This document shows, one piece after another, positions 1-7,867 of a stretch of 64,000 nucleotides of DNA (position 1 is its first letter; each line of letters opens with the position of its first letter). Below the pieces are notes generated by a model that did not search any database, was not told the origin of the DNA, and was given only the letters and a program-made list of their open reading frames with translations. Source of the stretch: UBA5078 sp051252515 (GTDB lineage: Bacteria > Pseudomonadota > Gammaproteobacteria > Pseudomonadales > Pseudohongiellaceae); contig JBPOFS010000007.1 in assembly GCA_051252515.1 (NCBI GenBank), positions 1 to 64,000 on the forward strand, read 5' to 3'. Made by a program: the position numbers and the translations under genes.

Positions 1-423
1 ACGCAAGCGATCAGCCATTTCTGGACGACGCAAATCGATGTAACGGTAACGCAAACGAATGTCTTCACCGACATCAGCGTGCTCATCAAGCTGGAATGGA
101 GGCGTTTTTGCCGCATTCAGTACTTCTAACTGTTTGCCGAGCACTTCTATACGACCAGTGCCCATATCATCGTTCGTGGTCCCTTCTGGACGCAAACGGA
201 CAATACCGGTTAGCTTAAGGACGAACTCATTACGCACCCCTTCGGCCGTTGCAAAAGCTTCGACGGTATCAGGGTCAATGACCACTTGAGCAATCCCTTC
301 ACGATCGCGTAGATCGATGAAAATTACTCCACCGTGATCGCGTCGTCGATGGGCCCAACCACAAAGGACGACTTCTTGTCCTTCATGCTGTTCGTTTAGT
401 TCACCGCAATAGTGGCTGCGCAT
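1..423 (-). CDS. aspS: aspartyl-tRNA synthetase, N-terminal part (cut by window edge)
   Basis: Class II aminoacyl-tRNA synthetase that charges tRNA-Asp (or tRNA-Asp and tRNA-Asn in bacteria lacking AsnRS). Only the first 141 codons lie in the window; the gene runs off the left edge. The protein begins MRSHYCGELNEQHEGQEV and continues with GWAHRRRDHGGVIFIDLRDR, which is the OB-fold anticodon-binding domain of bacterial AspRS. The stretch RYRYIDLRRPEM near residue 130 is the usual link towards the catalytic domain. The ATG at 423 is the natural start because the conserved N-terminus begins there. The fmdB-type gene lies 68 bp upstream on the same strand, so co-transcription is likely. The discriminating/non-discriminating type cannot be told from this fragment. 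Confidence 0.93.
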   Translation of the reverse strand, partial: MRSHYCGELNEQHEGQEVVLCGWAHRRRDHGGVIFIDLRDREGIAQVVIDPDTVEAFATAEGVRNEFVLKLTGIVRLRPEGTTNDDMGTGRIEVLGKQLEVLNAAKTPPFQLDEHADVGEDIRLRYRYIDLRRPEMADRLR

Positions 424-491
424 AGTGTTATCCTGTAAGTATTTCTGAATGATGTCCTGCACTTACCGCTTGGCCGTCCAAGTAGAAAAGG

Positions 492-776
492 CTAGGCGCT
501 CGTACCGCCAGTCGCCGGTGCTGGAGCAGAGGCTTTCGCGTCCTTAGTACTCGAGCTTGGCGCTGACGTATCTTGTGTTCCATGGCGCTTGGCGCCCGTT
601 TTAAAATCAGTTTCATACCAACCGCCGCCTTTTAGACGAAAGCTACTCGCAGAGACTAACTTAGCTAATGCTTCATGCTGACACTGCGGGCATTCCTTTA
701 AAGGTGCATCGGCGATTTTCTGCAATGCCTCTAGTCGATGACCACATTCTTTACACTCATACTCGTAAATAGGCAT
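492..776 (-). CDS. FmdB-family zinc-ribbon protein
   Basis: A 94-residue protein of the FmdB/CxxC_CxxC_SSSS regulatory family. It starts MPIYEYECKECGHRLEALQK and has the paired CxxC motifs (C8/C11 and a second CPQC near residue 39) that would bind one zinc ion. The middle carries the family motif SASSFRLKGGGWYETDFK, and the C-terminus is a low-complexity Ser/Ala/Pro tail. An upstream extension in the same frame to 989 exists, but the conserved N-terminus fixes the start at 776. The gene sits directly upstream of aspS, an arrangement common in gammaproteobacteria. The biochemical function of the family is unclear; a regulatory role is only inferred from the name-giving FmdB. Confidence 0.88.
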   Translation of the reverse strand: MPIYEYECKECGHRLEALQKIADAPLKECPQCQHEALAKLVSASSFRLKGGGWYETDFKTGAKRHGTQDTSAPSSSTKDAKASAPAPATGGTSA

Positions 777-878
777 AGCCGCCAAACCCCATAAAATGCC
801 AACACATAGTAAGCTATTCGAATTCAGGCGTGGGTAGAGTCCATCGCCCCTGCAATCCGACCTTGTCGAAAACCGGGC

Positions 879-884
879 ATTATA
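879..884 (-). promoter_or_regulatory. candidate -10 box for fmdB-aspS
   Basis: A perfect TATAAT on the minus strand lies about 100 bp upstream of the fmdB-type start. No good TTGACA-like -35 box is found at 16-18 bp spacing, so the promoter may rely on other contacts or on an activator. This is the best sigma-70 candidate seen for the fmdB-aspS pair in the 392-bp gap between 776 and 1169. Confidence 0.4.
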
Positions 885-1011
885 CCCCAGCTCGAAATCA
901 ACTGGCATCCCCATCGGCATGAATCTCGCACTATAATTTACGTAGTTTGCGTAAAAACTCCTAGTTGACATTCCCTGTCTTGCTTTCAATCACAATCTTG
1001 GCGATTATTGC

Positions 1012-1040
1012 TTGCGACCCCTAGGCAAAACCTTTATAAA
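1012..1040 (+). promoter_or_regulatory. sigma-70-type promoter for the HU-like gene
   Basis: TTGCGA (1012-1017) and TATAAA (1035-1040) are separated by 17 bp and match the sigma-70 pattern well. Transcription would begin near 1047 and leave a leader of about 120 nt before the gene at 1169. The leader contains a short GGGG-TTCT-CCCC hairpin near 1114-1125. Apart from this promoter and the fmdB -10 box, nothing else is recognised in the 777-1168 gap. Confidence 0.5.
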
Positions 1041-1168
1041 TAGAGGCCCACAAAGGCGTAAGTGGATTTAATAACGTCCTCGAATACATTGCAGGAAAAT
1101 ATCCTGGGGTTCTCCCCTTATGCGGGAGCAACATAAGAAACACCTTCATCATTAAAAGAGAAACGGGC

Positions 1169-1537
1169 ATGGCTGTAGCAAAAACTCCTAAGAAAGCATC
1201 AACAACACGTAAAAGCACCGCGATTCAGCAAAAATACACTAAGACTGCAATCCTTAATGAGATCTCTACCAATACTGATCTTACTAAGAAGCAAGTGTCT
1301 GAAGTATTAGATGAACTGAGCCTAATCATGGAACGTCACCTTAAAAAGCGTGCCGTTGGTGAGTTCACTCTTCCTGGTCTATTGAAGATCAAGTCAGTAA
1401 CACGTCCTGCACGCCCAGCGCGCAAGAACGTCCCAAACCCGTTCAAGCCAGGCGAGTTTATGGATATTCCTAAGAAGCCAGCGACTACTCGCGTTAAGAT
1501 TCTGCCTTTGAAAAAGCTGAAAGAATTCGCACTGTAA
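1169..1537 (+). CDS. HU-family DNA-binding protein with basic N-terminal tail
   Basis: A 122-residue nucleoid-type protein. Residues 1-25 form a Lys/Thr/Ser-rich tail. The body from about residue 25 (TKTAILNEISTNTDLTKKQVSEVLDEL) matches the HU/IHF helical dimerisation region, followed by the beta-arm region with GEFTLPGLLKIKSV and an Arg/Pro-rich stretch (TRPARPARKNVPNPF). The C-terminus VKILPLKKLKEFAL is typical of the longer HU-like proteins of gammaproteobacteria, which are distinct from the 90-residue HupA/HupB and from IHF. It has its own promoter and a terminator, so it is probably monocistronic. Its DNA-bending specificity cannot be read from sequence. Confidence 0.85.
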   Translation: MAVAKTPKKASTTRKSTAIQQKYTKTAILNEISTNTDLTKKQVSEVLDELSLIMERHLKKRAVGEFTLPGLLKIKSVTRPARPARKNVPNPFKPGEFMDIPKKPATTRVKILPLKKLKEFAL

Positions 1538-1592
1538 TTACCGCGTCGCATAGGGTGCAAACCACCCCAATGTGTCGATTACTAGTTCCGCA

Positions 1593-1618
1593 GAAAGGCA
1601 GCCCAAGGGCTGCTTTTC
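1593..1618 (+). terminator. intrinsic terminator after the HU-like gene
   Basis: Arms GAAAGGCAGCCC (1593-1604) and GGGCTGCTTTTC (1607-1618) pair over 12 bp with one G-T wobble and a two-base AA apex. The T-rich right arm is followed by TCATTTTAAG. It lies between the HU-like gene and proS and separates the two units. Confidence 0.75.
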
Positions 1619-1638
1619 TCATTTTAAGGTCCAATTAA

Positions 1639-3384
1639 ATGATCCGTGCCAGTCAATACCTTATCGCCACCCTCAAAGAGACACCCGCTGACGCGGAGGT
1701 GGCAAGTCATCAACTAATGGTTCGAGCAGGCTTAATTCGCAAGCTCGCAACAGGGTTATACACATGGCTGCCGGCTGGTCTTAGGGTATTGCACAAAGTC
1801 ACACATGTAGTCAGAGACGAAATGAACCGTGCTGGCGCCATGGAAGTGTCCATGCCTGTCGTTCAATCCGCAGACCTCTGGATCGAGTCTGGCCGATGGG
1901 ACAAAATGGGCCCTGAGCTTTTACGCTTCGTAGACCGCCATGATCGCGATTTCTGCCTTGGCCCTACACATGAAGAAGTGATTACCGATCTGATTCGCAA
2001 TGAGCTCAGCAGCTATCGTCAGTTGCCAGCCAACTTCTATCAGATTCAAACCAAATTTCGCGATGAACGCCGCCCTCGTTTTGGCGTGATGCGCGCACGT
2101 GAATTCTTGATGAAAGATGCTTATTCGTTCCATACCAACGAAACATCCTTACAAGAAACCTATGACCAGATGCACAGCACTTACTGCAAAATTTTTGAGC
2201 GCTTAGGTCTAGAGTACCGCCCTGTTATCGCCGACTCTGGCAATATCGGTGGCAGCATGTCTCATGAGTTTCATGTGCTTGCCGACTCCGGTGAAGATGA
2301 GATCGTATTCAGCTCCGACAGCCCTTACGCGGCCAATATGGAAATGGCACAAGGTGAATTGGCGGACAAAGACTTCAGCGCTAACGAAGAGAAGAAAGCC
2401 AAAGCGACTCCTATCGACACCCCTAATGCGCATTCGATTGAAGATGTCGCTAATCTGCTGAGCATTGAGCCTCGTCGATTGATCAAGACCATCATTGTTC
2501 AGGCCAATATCGATGAACAACACCCCACTGGCTTGGTAGCGCTTGTTATGCGCGGCGATCAAGAGATCAACTCTATCAAAGCAGAGAAGCACCCACTGGT
2601 CGCCTCTCCCTTTACAATGGCCGATGACGCTTTGATTGAAAGCGTATTGCATTGCAAGCCTGGCAGCATTGGACCGGTAGATCTTCCTATCCCTGTCGTG
2701 GCCGATACCAGCGTTCTAACTATGGTGAACTTTGTGTGCGGCGCCAATCACAATGGCCAGCATTTAATTGATGCCAATTGGGGTGCCGACTGTCGCTTTG
2801 ACGACAGCGCGGACCTGCGCAAAGTACAAGAAGGCGATATCAGCCCCGATGGCAATGGCACCCTCCTTATTAAGCGTGGCATAGAAGTTGGACATATTTT
2901 CCAACTCGGCACGAAGTACAGCGAAGCGATGAACGCCAAAGTACTCGATGAGAACGGCAAAAGCGTCACGATGACGATGGGTTGTTACGGAATCGGTGTA
3001 AGCCGTATTGTCGCCGCTTGCATCGAACAGAATCATGACGAGAAAGGCATCATCTGGCCTGACAATATTGCTCCGTTCCATATTGCGATTATTCCGATGA
3101 ACGCGCATAAGTCCGAGGCTGTGTTGAAGCTAAGCGAAAGTTTGGCGCAAACGCTCACCGACGCGGGCTATGAAGTGTTACTGGATGATCGTGATAAGAA
3201 GACAAGTGCTGGGGTGAAGTTTGCCGACATGGAGCTTATGGGAATCCCCCATCGCATTGTGGTTTCCGATCGCGGCATTGAGCAAGGCGTACTGGAGTAT
3301 AAGGCGCGAAATGCGCAGGATAACGAATTAATTCCAGAAGCAGAGCTCTTAACATTCTTGCGTAATGCCATTCGCCTCAATTAA
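1639..3384 (+). CDS. proS: prolyl-tRNA synthetase
   Basis: Class II synthetase of 581 residues that attaches proline to tRNA-Pro. It is the bacterial type with an internal editing (INS/YbaK-like) domain. Visible elements in order are the catalytic domain with motif 1 (VSMPVVQSADLW region), motif 2 around residues 138-160 (FRDERRPRFGVMRAREF), the editing insertion at roughly 225-400 (with LIKTIIVQA), motif 3 near 450 (GCYGIGVSRIVAA), and a C-terminal anticodon-binding domain (IPMNAHKSEAVLKLSESLA, then LLDDRDKKTSAGVKFADMEL). Length and ends match the family. The ATG at 1639 is preceded by AAGG at a suitable distance. The neighbour downstream is yihY/brkB, 56 bp away. Confidence 0.96.
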   Translation: MIRASQYLIATLKETPADAEVASHQLMVRAGLIRKLATGLYTWLPAGLRVLHKVTHVVRDEMNRAGAMEVSMPVVQSADLWIESGRWDKMGPELLRFVDRHDRDFCLGPTHEEVITDLIRNELSSYRQLPANFYQIQTKFRDERRPRFGVMRAREFLMKDAYSFHTNETSLQETYDQMHSTYCKIFERLGLEYRPVIADSGNIGGSMSHEFHVLADSGEDEIVFSSDSPYAANMEMAQGELADKDFSANEEKKAKATPIDTPNAHSIEDVANLLSIEPRRLIKTIIVQANIDEQHPTGLVALVMRGDQEINSIKAEKHPLVASPFTMADDALIESVLHCKPGSIGPVDLPIPVVADTSVLTMVNFVCGANHNGQHLIDANWGADCRFDDSADLRKVQEGDISPDGNGTLLIKRGIEVGHIFQLGTKYSEAMNAKVLDENGKSVTMTMGCYGIGVSRIVAACIEQNHDEKGIIWPDNIAPFHIAIIPMNAHKSEAVLKLSESLAQTLTDAGYEVLLDDRDKKTSAGVKFADMELMGIPHRIVVSDRGIEQGVLEYKARNAQDNELIPEAELLTFLRNAIRLN

Positions 3385-3440
3385 TCCCCATGACGCTGGT
3401 GTGCTGAAAAGCTCGCCAGTGCCACCAAGGAATTTATAGT

Positions 3441-4790
3441 ATGAGTGAAGTAAACCAAATGCTTTCCGCACGCATCGAAAAACTGAAAAGTCATGTTCAT
3501 GGTTTACTCACCCCTCCATCATCCAAAGACAGCACCCTTCGCTTCCTTGGCCTTCGCGCATTACAAGTGGCATACGCTGTCGCACGAGATTTAGCCCAAG
3601 GTCAGCTCAGTTTGCGGGCCATGAGTTTGGTGTATTACACCGTTATCTCTTTCATCCCTCTGCTGGCGTTAACCTTCTCTGTACTCAAAGGGCTTGGCGC
3701 GCACAATTCGATGGAACCAGCTCTGCTCAACCTTCTCTCTCCACTTGGGGAGCGTAGCGCAGAGGTCACAAGTAATATTATTGTGTTTGTGGAGAACGTT
3801 CGAGTCGACGTACTGGGGTTCGTGAGCCTTGGCGTTTTACTCTACACCGTACTCAATATGATGCAAAAAATTGAAGCCGCCTTTAATTTTATTTGGAGCG
3901 TTTCCGAAGGACGTAAGCTGGCAACACGGGTAAGCGACTACCTTTTTGCGCTCATTGTTAGCCCCCTGCTCATCTTCATCTCTATAGGCATTAGCTCTTA
4001 CATCAACACCAATTTTTTTGCGGTGTACATCGAAAGCCTCATCTTTGGCGGAACAATCATTGCCGTAGTCGGCACGGTGTTCGCGTTTCTATTTATGTCG
4101 ATGGCCTTTGCCTTCGCTTACCGCTTTATTCCCAACACACAAGTACGCTTTGGCCCTGCCTTTATCGGCGGCATGATGACCACCATCATCTGGAAAGCGA
4201 TGGGCATTTTCTTCCAGAGCGTTTTTGCTAACTCTGACAGCAACGAGATTATCTATCTAGCGTTCTTCACCATCATTCTCGTCATGATCTTTATCTACCT
4301 AGGTTGGTTGGTGTTACTCACCGGGTCCAGCATTGCTTACTATATTCAAAACCCTAGCAGGATTCACATTGGCCGGCAGAAGCCTCGACTAAGCATTGCT
4401 GATCAAGAGTCCAATGCGCTGAACGCCGCCGCACTCATCATTTCACGCTTCGAAAATCAGGAAGCCCCATGGACATCAATCGAGTTAAGCGAGCATTTGC
4501 GCTTAAACCCTATTGTCATGGACGATGTATTAGATACCCTTTTGGGCATTAATTTTATTATGCCAACAGATCAAGACCCGCAACGGTATTTGCCAACTGG
4601 CGCTGTGGCTGACTACTCGATTGAAACCCTATGGCAACAGATTCGTCACTACACCCCGCAATCTCCCGTGCGCTCAGACGTGGCCCGCCCAGTCAAAGAG
4701 GTCAACGAATACCTAGAAGCGTTACAGGATCACACCACTAAAAGCCTGGGTGACAGACGCTTCTATAATAAGGAAGAAAAGAAACAGTAA
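3441..4790 (+). CDS. YihY/BrkB-family inner-membrane protein
   Basis: An inner-membrane protein of 449 residues. Residues about 40-320 hold roughly six hydrophobic segments typical of the YihY/virulence factor BrkB family, including LRAMSLVYYTVISFIPLLALTF and the GWLVLLTGSSIAYY segment. Residues 330-449 are a soluble C-terminal extension with a winged-helix-like appearance (ALNAAALIISRFENQEAPW). Long YihY proteins with this tail are common in Pseudomonas and Xanthomonas relatives. The physiological role is not established; the old RNase BN label for this family was withdrawn. Start ATG 3441 is preceded by AAGGAA eight bases upstream. Confidence 0.85.
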   Translation: MSEVNQMLSARIEKLKSHVHGLLTPPSSKDSTLRFLGLRALQVAYAVARDLAQGQLSLRAMSLVYYTVISFIPLLALTFSVLKGLGAHNSMEPALLNLLSPLGERSAEVTSNIIVFVENVRVDVLGFVSLGVLLYTVLNMMQKIEAAFNFIWSVSEGRKLATRVSDYLFALIVSPLLIFISIGISSYINTNFFAVYIESLIFGGTIIAVVGTVFAFLFMSMAFAFAYRFIPNTQVRFGPAFIGGMMTTIIWKAMGIFFQSVFANSDSNEIIYLAFFTIILVMIFIYLGWLVLLTGSSIAYYIQNPSRIHIGRQKPRLSIADQESNALNAAALIISRFENQEAPWTSIELSEHLRLNPIVMDDVLDTLLGINFIMPTDQDPQRYLPTGAVADYSIETLWQQIRHYTPQSPVRSDVARPVKEVNEYLEALQDHTTKSLGDRRFYNKEEKKQ

Positions 4791-4805
4791 ACCCACAAGC
4801 GTTCC

Positions 4806-4819
4806 TGTAAACGTTTACA
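4806..4819. promoter_or_regulatory. perfect 14-bp palindrome, LacI/GalR-type operator candidate
   Basis: TGTAAACGTTTACA is a perfect palindrome with a central CG, the shape bound by LacI/GalR-family repressors. It lies 37 bp upstream of the wrbA-type start, in the 65-bp gap after yihY/brkB. No LacI-family regulator gene is present in the window, so the cognate protein would be encoded elsewhere. Confidence 0.5.
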
Positions 4820-4855
4820 ATACCGTTTTTTACGCAAACCGATAGAGTAATCACT

Positions 4856-5461
4856 ATGACGCCGACAATGCCCTATGTCTTGATCCTGTACTACAGCCGC
4901 CAAGGAGCCACCGAACAAATGGCCCGCCTCATTGGTCGTGGAGTAGAACAAGCGCAAGGAATCGAGGCGAGAATTCGCACAGTGCCGGCGGTATCAACGG
5001 TTTGTGAGAACACGGCGTCAGAGATCCCCGAAAACGGCGCAGTTTATTGCACAGAAGATGATTTACGCCATTGCTCTGGCTTGATTCTCGGTAGCCCTAC
5101 CCGTTTTGGTAATATGGCGGCACCGATGAAGTACTTTATTGATGGCACTAGCGCGCTGTGGTTGTCAGGGGCATTGATAGATAAACCCGCCGCGGTTTTC
5201 ACATCGACGTCGAGCTTACACGGCGGACAAGAAAGCACCCTTTTAAGCATGATGAATCCTTTGCTTCATCACGGCATGATCATCTGCGGCCTTCCCTATA
5301 GCGAGTCACAGCTGTCGACCACGCAAAGTGGTGGCACTCCCTACGGTGCAAGTCATCTTGCAGGGCCTACTAGCGATCGCAAAGTGGATAATGATGAAAG
5401 TGAACTGTGTGTAGCCCTAGGGAAACGCATCGCGAACATCGCATTAAAACTGCAACACTAA
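4856..5461 (+). CDS. wrbA: WrbA-type NAD(P)H:quinone oxidoreductase
   Basis: A flavodoxin-like protein of 201 residues, expected to bind FMN and perform two-electron quinone reduction in the cytoplasm. The FMN phosphate loop YYSRQGATEQMARLI is at residues 12-26. The flavin-contact segment GSPTRFGNMAAPMKYFIDGT follows at about 79-98, and STSSLHGGQESTLLSMM at about 121-137. The size matches WrbA. ATG 4856 and an in-frame ATG at 4865 are both possible; no strong ribosome site separates them. It ends four bases before the first possible start of the next reading frame, so co-transcription with the DUF2069 gene is likely. Confidence 0.9.
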   Translation: MTPTMPYVLILYYSRQGATEQMARLIGRGVEQAQGIEARIRTVPAVSTVCENTASEIPENGAVYCTEDDLRHCSGLILGSPTRFGNMAAPMKYFIDGTSALWLSGALIDKPAAVFTSTSSLHGGQESTLLSMMNPLLHHGMIICGLPYSESQLSTTQSGGTPYGASHLAGPTSDRKVDNDESELCVALGKRIANIALKLQH

Positions 5462-5497
5462 TTAGTGCTTTGGCACACCAAACTGGATCCAATCGAT

Positions 5498-5881
5498 ATG
5501 ACTGAACAAAACACACCGCCCGCCATGATCGAAATTTCTCATCGCGCCGTGGTGTATCTTTATGCAGCGTTGCTGCTGACCTTTACGACCTACGGAATTA
5601 CACAAATTCCTGACGGTAATTTAACGGCGATCATCGTGCTTTGGTTGATCAAGATGCTGCCGTTGTTGATATTTTTACCAGGGCTGCTGCGCCGAAAACT
5701 GCGCACCTATGCATGGCTTTCATTTGTCGTACTTTTGTATTTTATACAAGGGGTGCAAACGGCATTTACTGAGGACGCGCGACTATACGGCATTATTGTT
5801 AGCGGCTTATTGTCACTGTTGTTTTGTGCGGTTGTTGTCTACATTCGCGTGTTTCGAGGCTATTACAAAACACCACTTTAA
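5498..5881 (+). CDS. DUF2069-family membrane protein
   Basis: A small inner-membrane protein of 127 residues with about four hydrophobic helices (VVYLYAALLLTFTTYGI, LTAIIVLWLIKMLPLLIFLPG, AWLSFVVLLYFIQGVQTAF, GIIVSGLLSLLFCAVVVYI). It fits the DUF2069 family, which sits next to wrbA and hda in many Pseudomonas-like genomes. ATG 5498 is preferred over an upstream GTG at 5465 because the sequence before it looks non-conserved. The last bases overlap the end of the convergent hda gene. No function is known. Confidence 0.75.
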   Translation: MTEQNTPPAMIEISHRAVVYLYAALLLTFTTYGITQIPDGNLTAIIVLWLIKMLPLLIFLPGLLRRKLRTYAWLSFVVLLYFIQGVQTAFTEDARLYGIIVSGLLSLLFCAVVVYIRVFRGYYKTPL

Positions 5882-6597
5882 TTTGCTGAGTAAGTGCGGT
5901 CCATCAACTCGCGCAATAAAGGCACTGTGATGCGGCGCTTGGTTTCCAGTGCAAACTGGTCAAGTTGCTCTAGCAATGTAAACAGTGCCTGCATACTCCG
6001 ATCATTGCGCTGCAACACATAGTTCAACACTTCCTCGCTTAAGGCTATTCCACGCTGGGTTGCGCGTAGTTGCAAGGCGAAGCGTTTCTCTTCATCACGT
6101 AGGCCATGCAATTGGAAAATAACCCCCGATTGCAAACGTGATAATAAATCTGGCAAGACGATAGGCAATTCTCTCGATGCACAATTAGACGCGACTATAA
6201 GGCGTGTATTGCTTTCGCGCAGACGATTGAATAACGAGAACAACGCAAACTCCCACGCTTTATTACCGGCAATCGCTTCCAAGTCATCCAAACAAACCAA
6301 TTCCATGGCCTCTAAACCATCGAGTATTTCTGGTGCATAATCGGCAAATTGTCGAAGTGATAAATAGAAGCTTGCCGCGTCGCGCGCATCGAACTGATGG
6401 CAAACCGATTGCAGCAAATGACTACGGCCAGAACCCGTACTGCCCCACAGATAAGTAAACTGTTCGAGTTGCGAGCTTTGCTGGGCATAGAGATAGCCGA
6501 GTGCTTGTGAGTTCGCACTGGCAATATAGAAATTGTCGAAGGTAGAAGAATCGTCAAGCCCGACTTGCAGAGTTAACTGCACAATAGCTCCGCTCAT
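5878..6597 (-). CDS. hda: Hda, DnaA inactivator (AAA+)
   Basis: A 239-residue homologue of the DnaA AAA+ region. In E. coli, Hda bound to the sliding clamp stimulates DnaA-ATP hydrolysis and limits re-initiation. The N-terminus carries a QLTLQVGLDD stretch near the clamp-binding position. The Walker A-like loop is GSTGSGRSHLLQSV (about residues 51-64) and Walker B is LVCLDDLEAIAG (about 99-110). Sensor and lid parts follow (LIVASNCASRELP; LPDLLSRLQSG). It lacks the DnaA DNA-binding domain, as expected. It follows the DUF2066 gene by three bases on the same strand, a conserved pair. Confidence 0.92.
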   Translation of the reverse strand: MSGAIVQLTLQVGLDDSSTFDNFYIASANSQALGYLYAQQSSQLEQFTYLWGSTGSGRSHLLQSVCHQFDARDAASFYLSLRQFADYAPEILDGLEAMELVCLDDLEAIAGNKAWEFALFSLFNRLRESNTRLIVASNCASRELPIVLPDLLSRLQSGVIFQLHGLRDEEKRFALQLRATQRGIALSEEVLNYVLQRNDRSMQALFTLLEQLDQFALETKRRITVPLLRELMDRTYSAN

Positions 6598-6600
6598 CGC

Positions 6601-7689
6601 TCAACGCACCCAACGATAATAAAAAGTGTTGGCGTTCTCTTCTTGTGCAAAAGATTCCAAGGGCACTAGGTCTCGCCCCAGCGCGATAAACTCTGTGAAC
6701 AGAAACGCATTGCCGATCAGGCTTACATCGAGCTCGATTCCCGAACCATCTAACAGGGCGGCGGAAACACTATCCACAACCGCCAACTCTTGAATATAAG
6801 CTAATAAATCTAAGTAATCTTTAGCACTATCGACGCTCTCGACGCGCAGCGTGACGCGTGCGGGGCTGGCCAACTTCATTAAACCAAAGTGAGTAGACAA
6901 GGTTTGCGTCACACGGTTGAGTGCATTATCCGCATAGACCTTCATTTCACTTTCGAAACTATCAAAAGACTCCACGCTATCTCTAAACAAAAACTGCCAT
7001 AGCCCGACTAGATCGCCACTAGGGGATTCCAATATGCGGCCACCGAGAATAGCATCAGCACCATAACGGGCACTGGCTCGGCGTAGCGCTTCTTCGTTCA
7101 AGCTCCACGCCACATCGATCGGCAGATTGCGTCGATCTTCTAAGTCCATCAATGGAAACAACAACGGGACGCCCCGCAGCCGAGAATACTCTCGTACTAG
7201 CTCCATGATCGGGTGCTCTGAATCTGCCCCTAATAGTTCTCGTCGGCCATCGGCGCTCTGTACGGAGAGCCAAAGCATTACGGCAGGCCGGTTCTGATCC
7301 CAGACGGGGATACCCGCAACATTTAACATGTCATCGACTAACGCGCGATCAAAGCGCACGCTAATAAAATTGCGTTGTTCTAAGCTGCCAGAGCTAGTTC
7401 TATAACTGACTTCTTGCACATAACTTTGGGCATCGCGTATCGCGCGTTGTACTGACGAACTCCCTAACCAGCGCTCCTCACCAGTAATTTTGAGTATCAC
7501 CGCGGAGAGCCCTTCTCTGTAGGCTCTAATACGCTCTGCATCCCCTTGCCCTGTCACTACGATCTCTTGATCGTAAAGCCCAGACACGATCAAGCCATAG
7601 GAAACCGAGCTCGCGCCCATGCACAGCAGCAGGCAGCAAGTGCGTAAAAAAGTGCTTATTTTCACAAAGTGATTCATGGCGGGCATCAT
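6601..7689 (-). CDS. DUF2066 domain protein, probably exported
   Basis: A protein of about 362 residues with an N-terminal hydrophobic segment (FLRTCCLLLCMGASSVSYG) that looks like a signal peptide. The body contains the DUF2066 hallmark region (YREGLSAVILKITGEERWL) and LLLFP-like beta segments, and ends VPLESFAQEENANTFYYRWVR. The family is usually encoded directly upstream of hda, as here (three-base gap). Start choice is uncertain: GTG at 7713, ATG at 7689 and ATG at 7677 are in frame. The ATG at 7689 has a weak GAAG seven bases before it. Function unknown; an envelope role is inferred only from the signal peptide. Confidence 0.75.
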   Translation of the reverse strand: MMPAMNHFVKISTFLRTCCLLLCMGASSVSYGLIVSGLYDQEIVVTGQGDAERIRAYREGLSAVILKITGEERWLGSSSVQRAIRDAQSYVQEVSYRTSSGSLEQRNFISVRFDRALVDDMLNVAGIPVWDQNRPAVMLWLSVQSADGRRELLGADSEHPIMELVREYSRLRGVPLLFPLMDLEDRRNLPIDVAWSLNEEALRRASARYGADAILGGRILESPSGDLVGLWQFLFRDSVESFDSFESEMKVYADNALNRVTQTLSTHFGLMKLASPARVTLRVESVDSAKDYLDLLAYIQELAVVDSVSAALLDGSGIELDVSLIGNAFLFTEFIALGRDLVPLESFAQEENANTFYYRWVR

Positions 7690-7800
7690 AACCGATCTTC
7701 GTCGCCTTGACACGTAGAGAGCGCGGGCTTTAGCGCCTCATTGTATAAGAATGTGCCCGCACGACCGATTTGCTAAATTTCAGCAAAATGCCCTGAAGTA

Positions 7801-7830
7801 TTACCCTGAAAAGCTCGTAACTGATAGAAT
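7801..7830 (+). promoter_or_regulatory. extended -10 promoter for purM
   Basis: TTACCC (7801-7806), an 18-bp spacer and TAGAAT (7825-7830), preceded by the extended -10 TG dinucleotide at 7822-7823. It would start transcription near 7837, about 30 nt before the purM ATG. No PurR-like operator was recognised nearby. Confidence 0.45.
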
Positions 7831-7867
7831 TCACGCTCCCCATGACCAGCACACGGACCCCTCCTTC

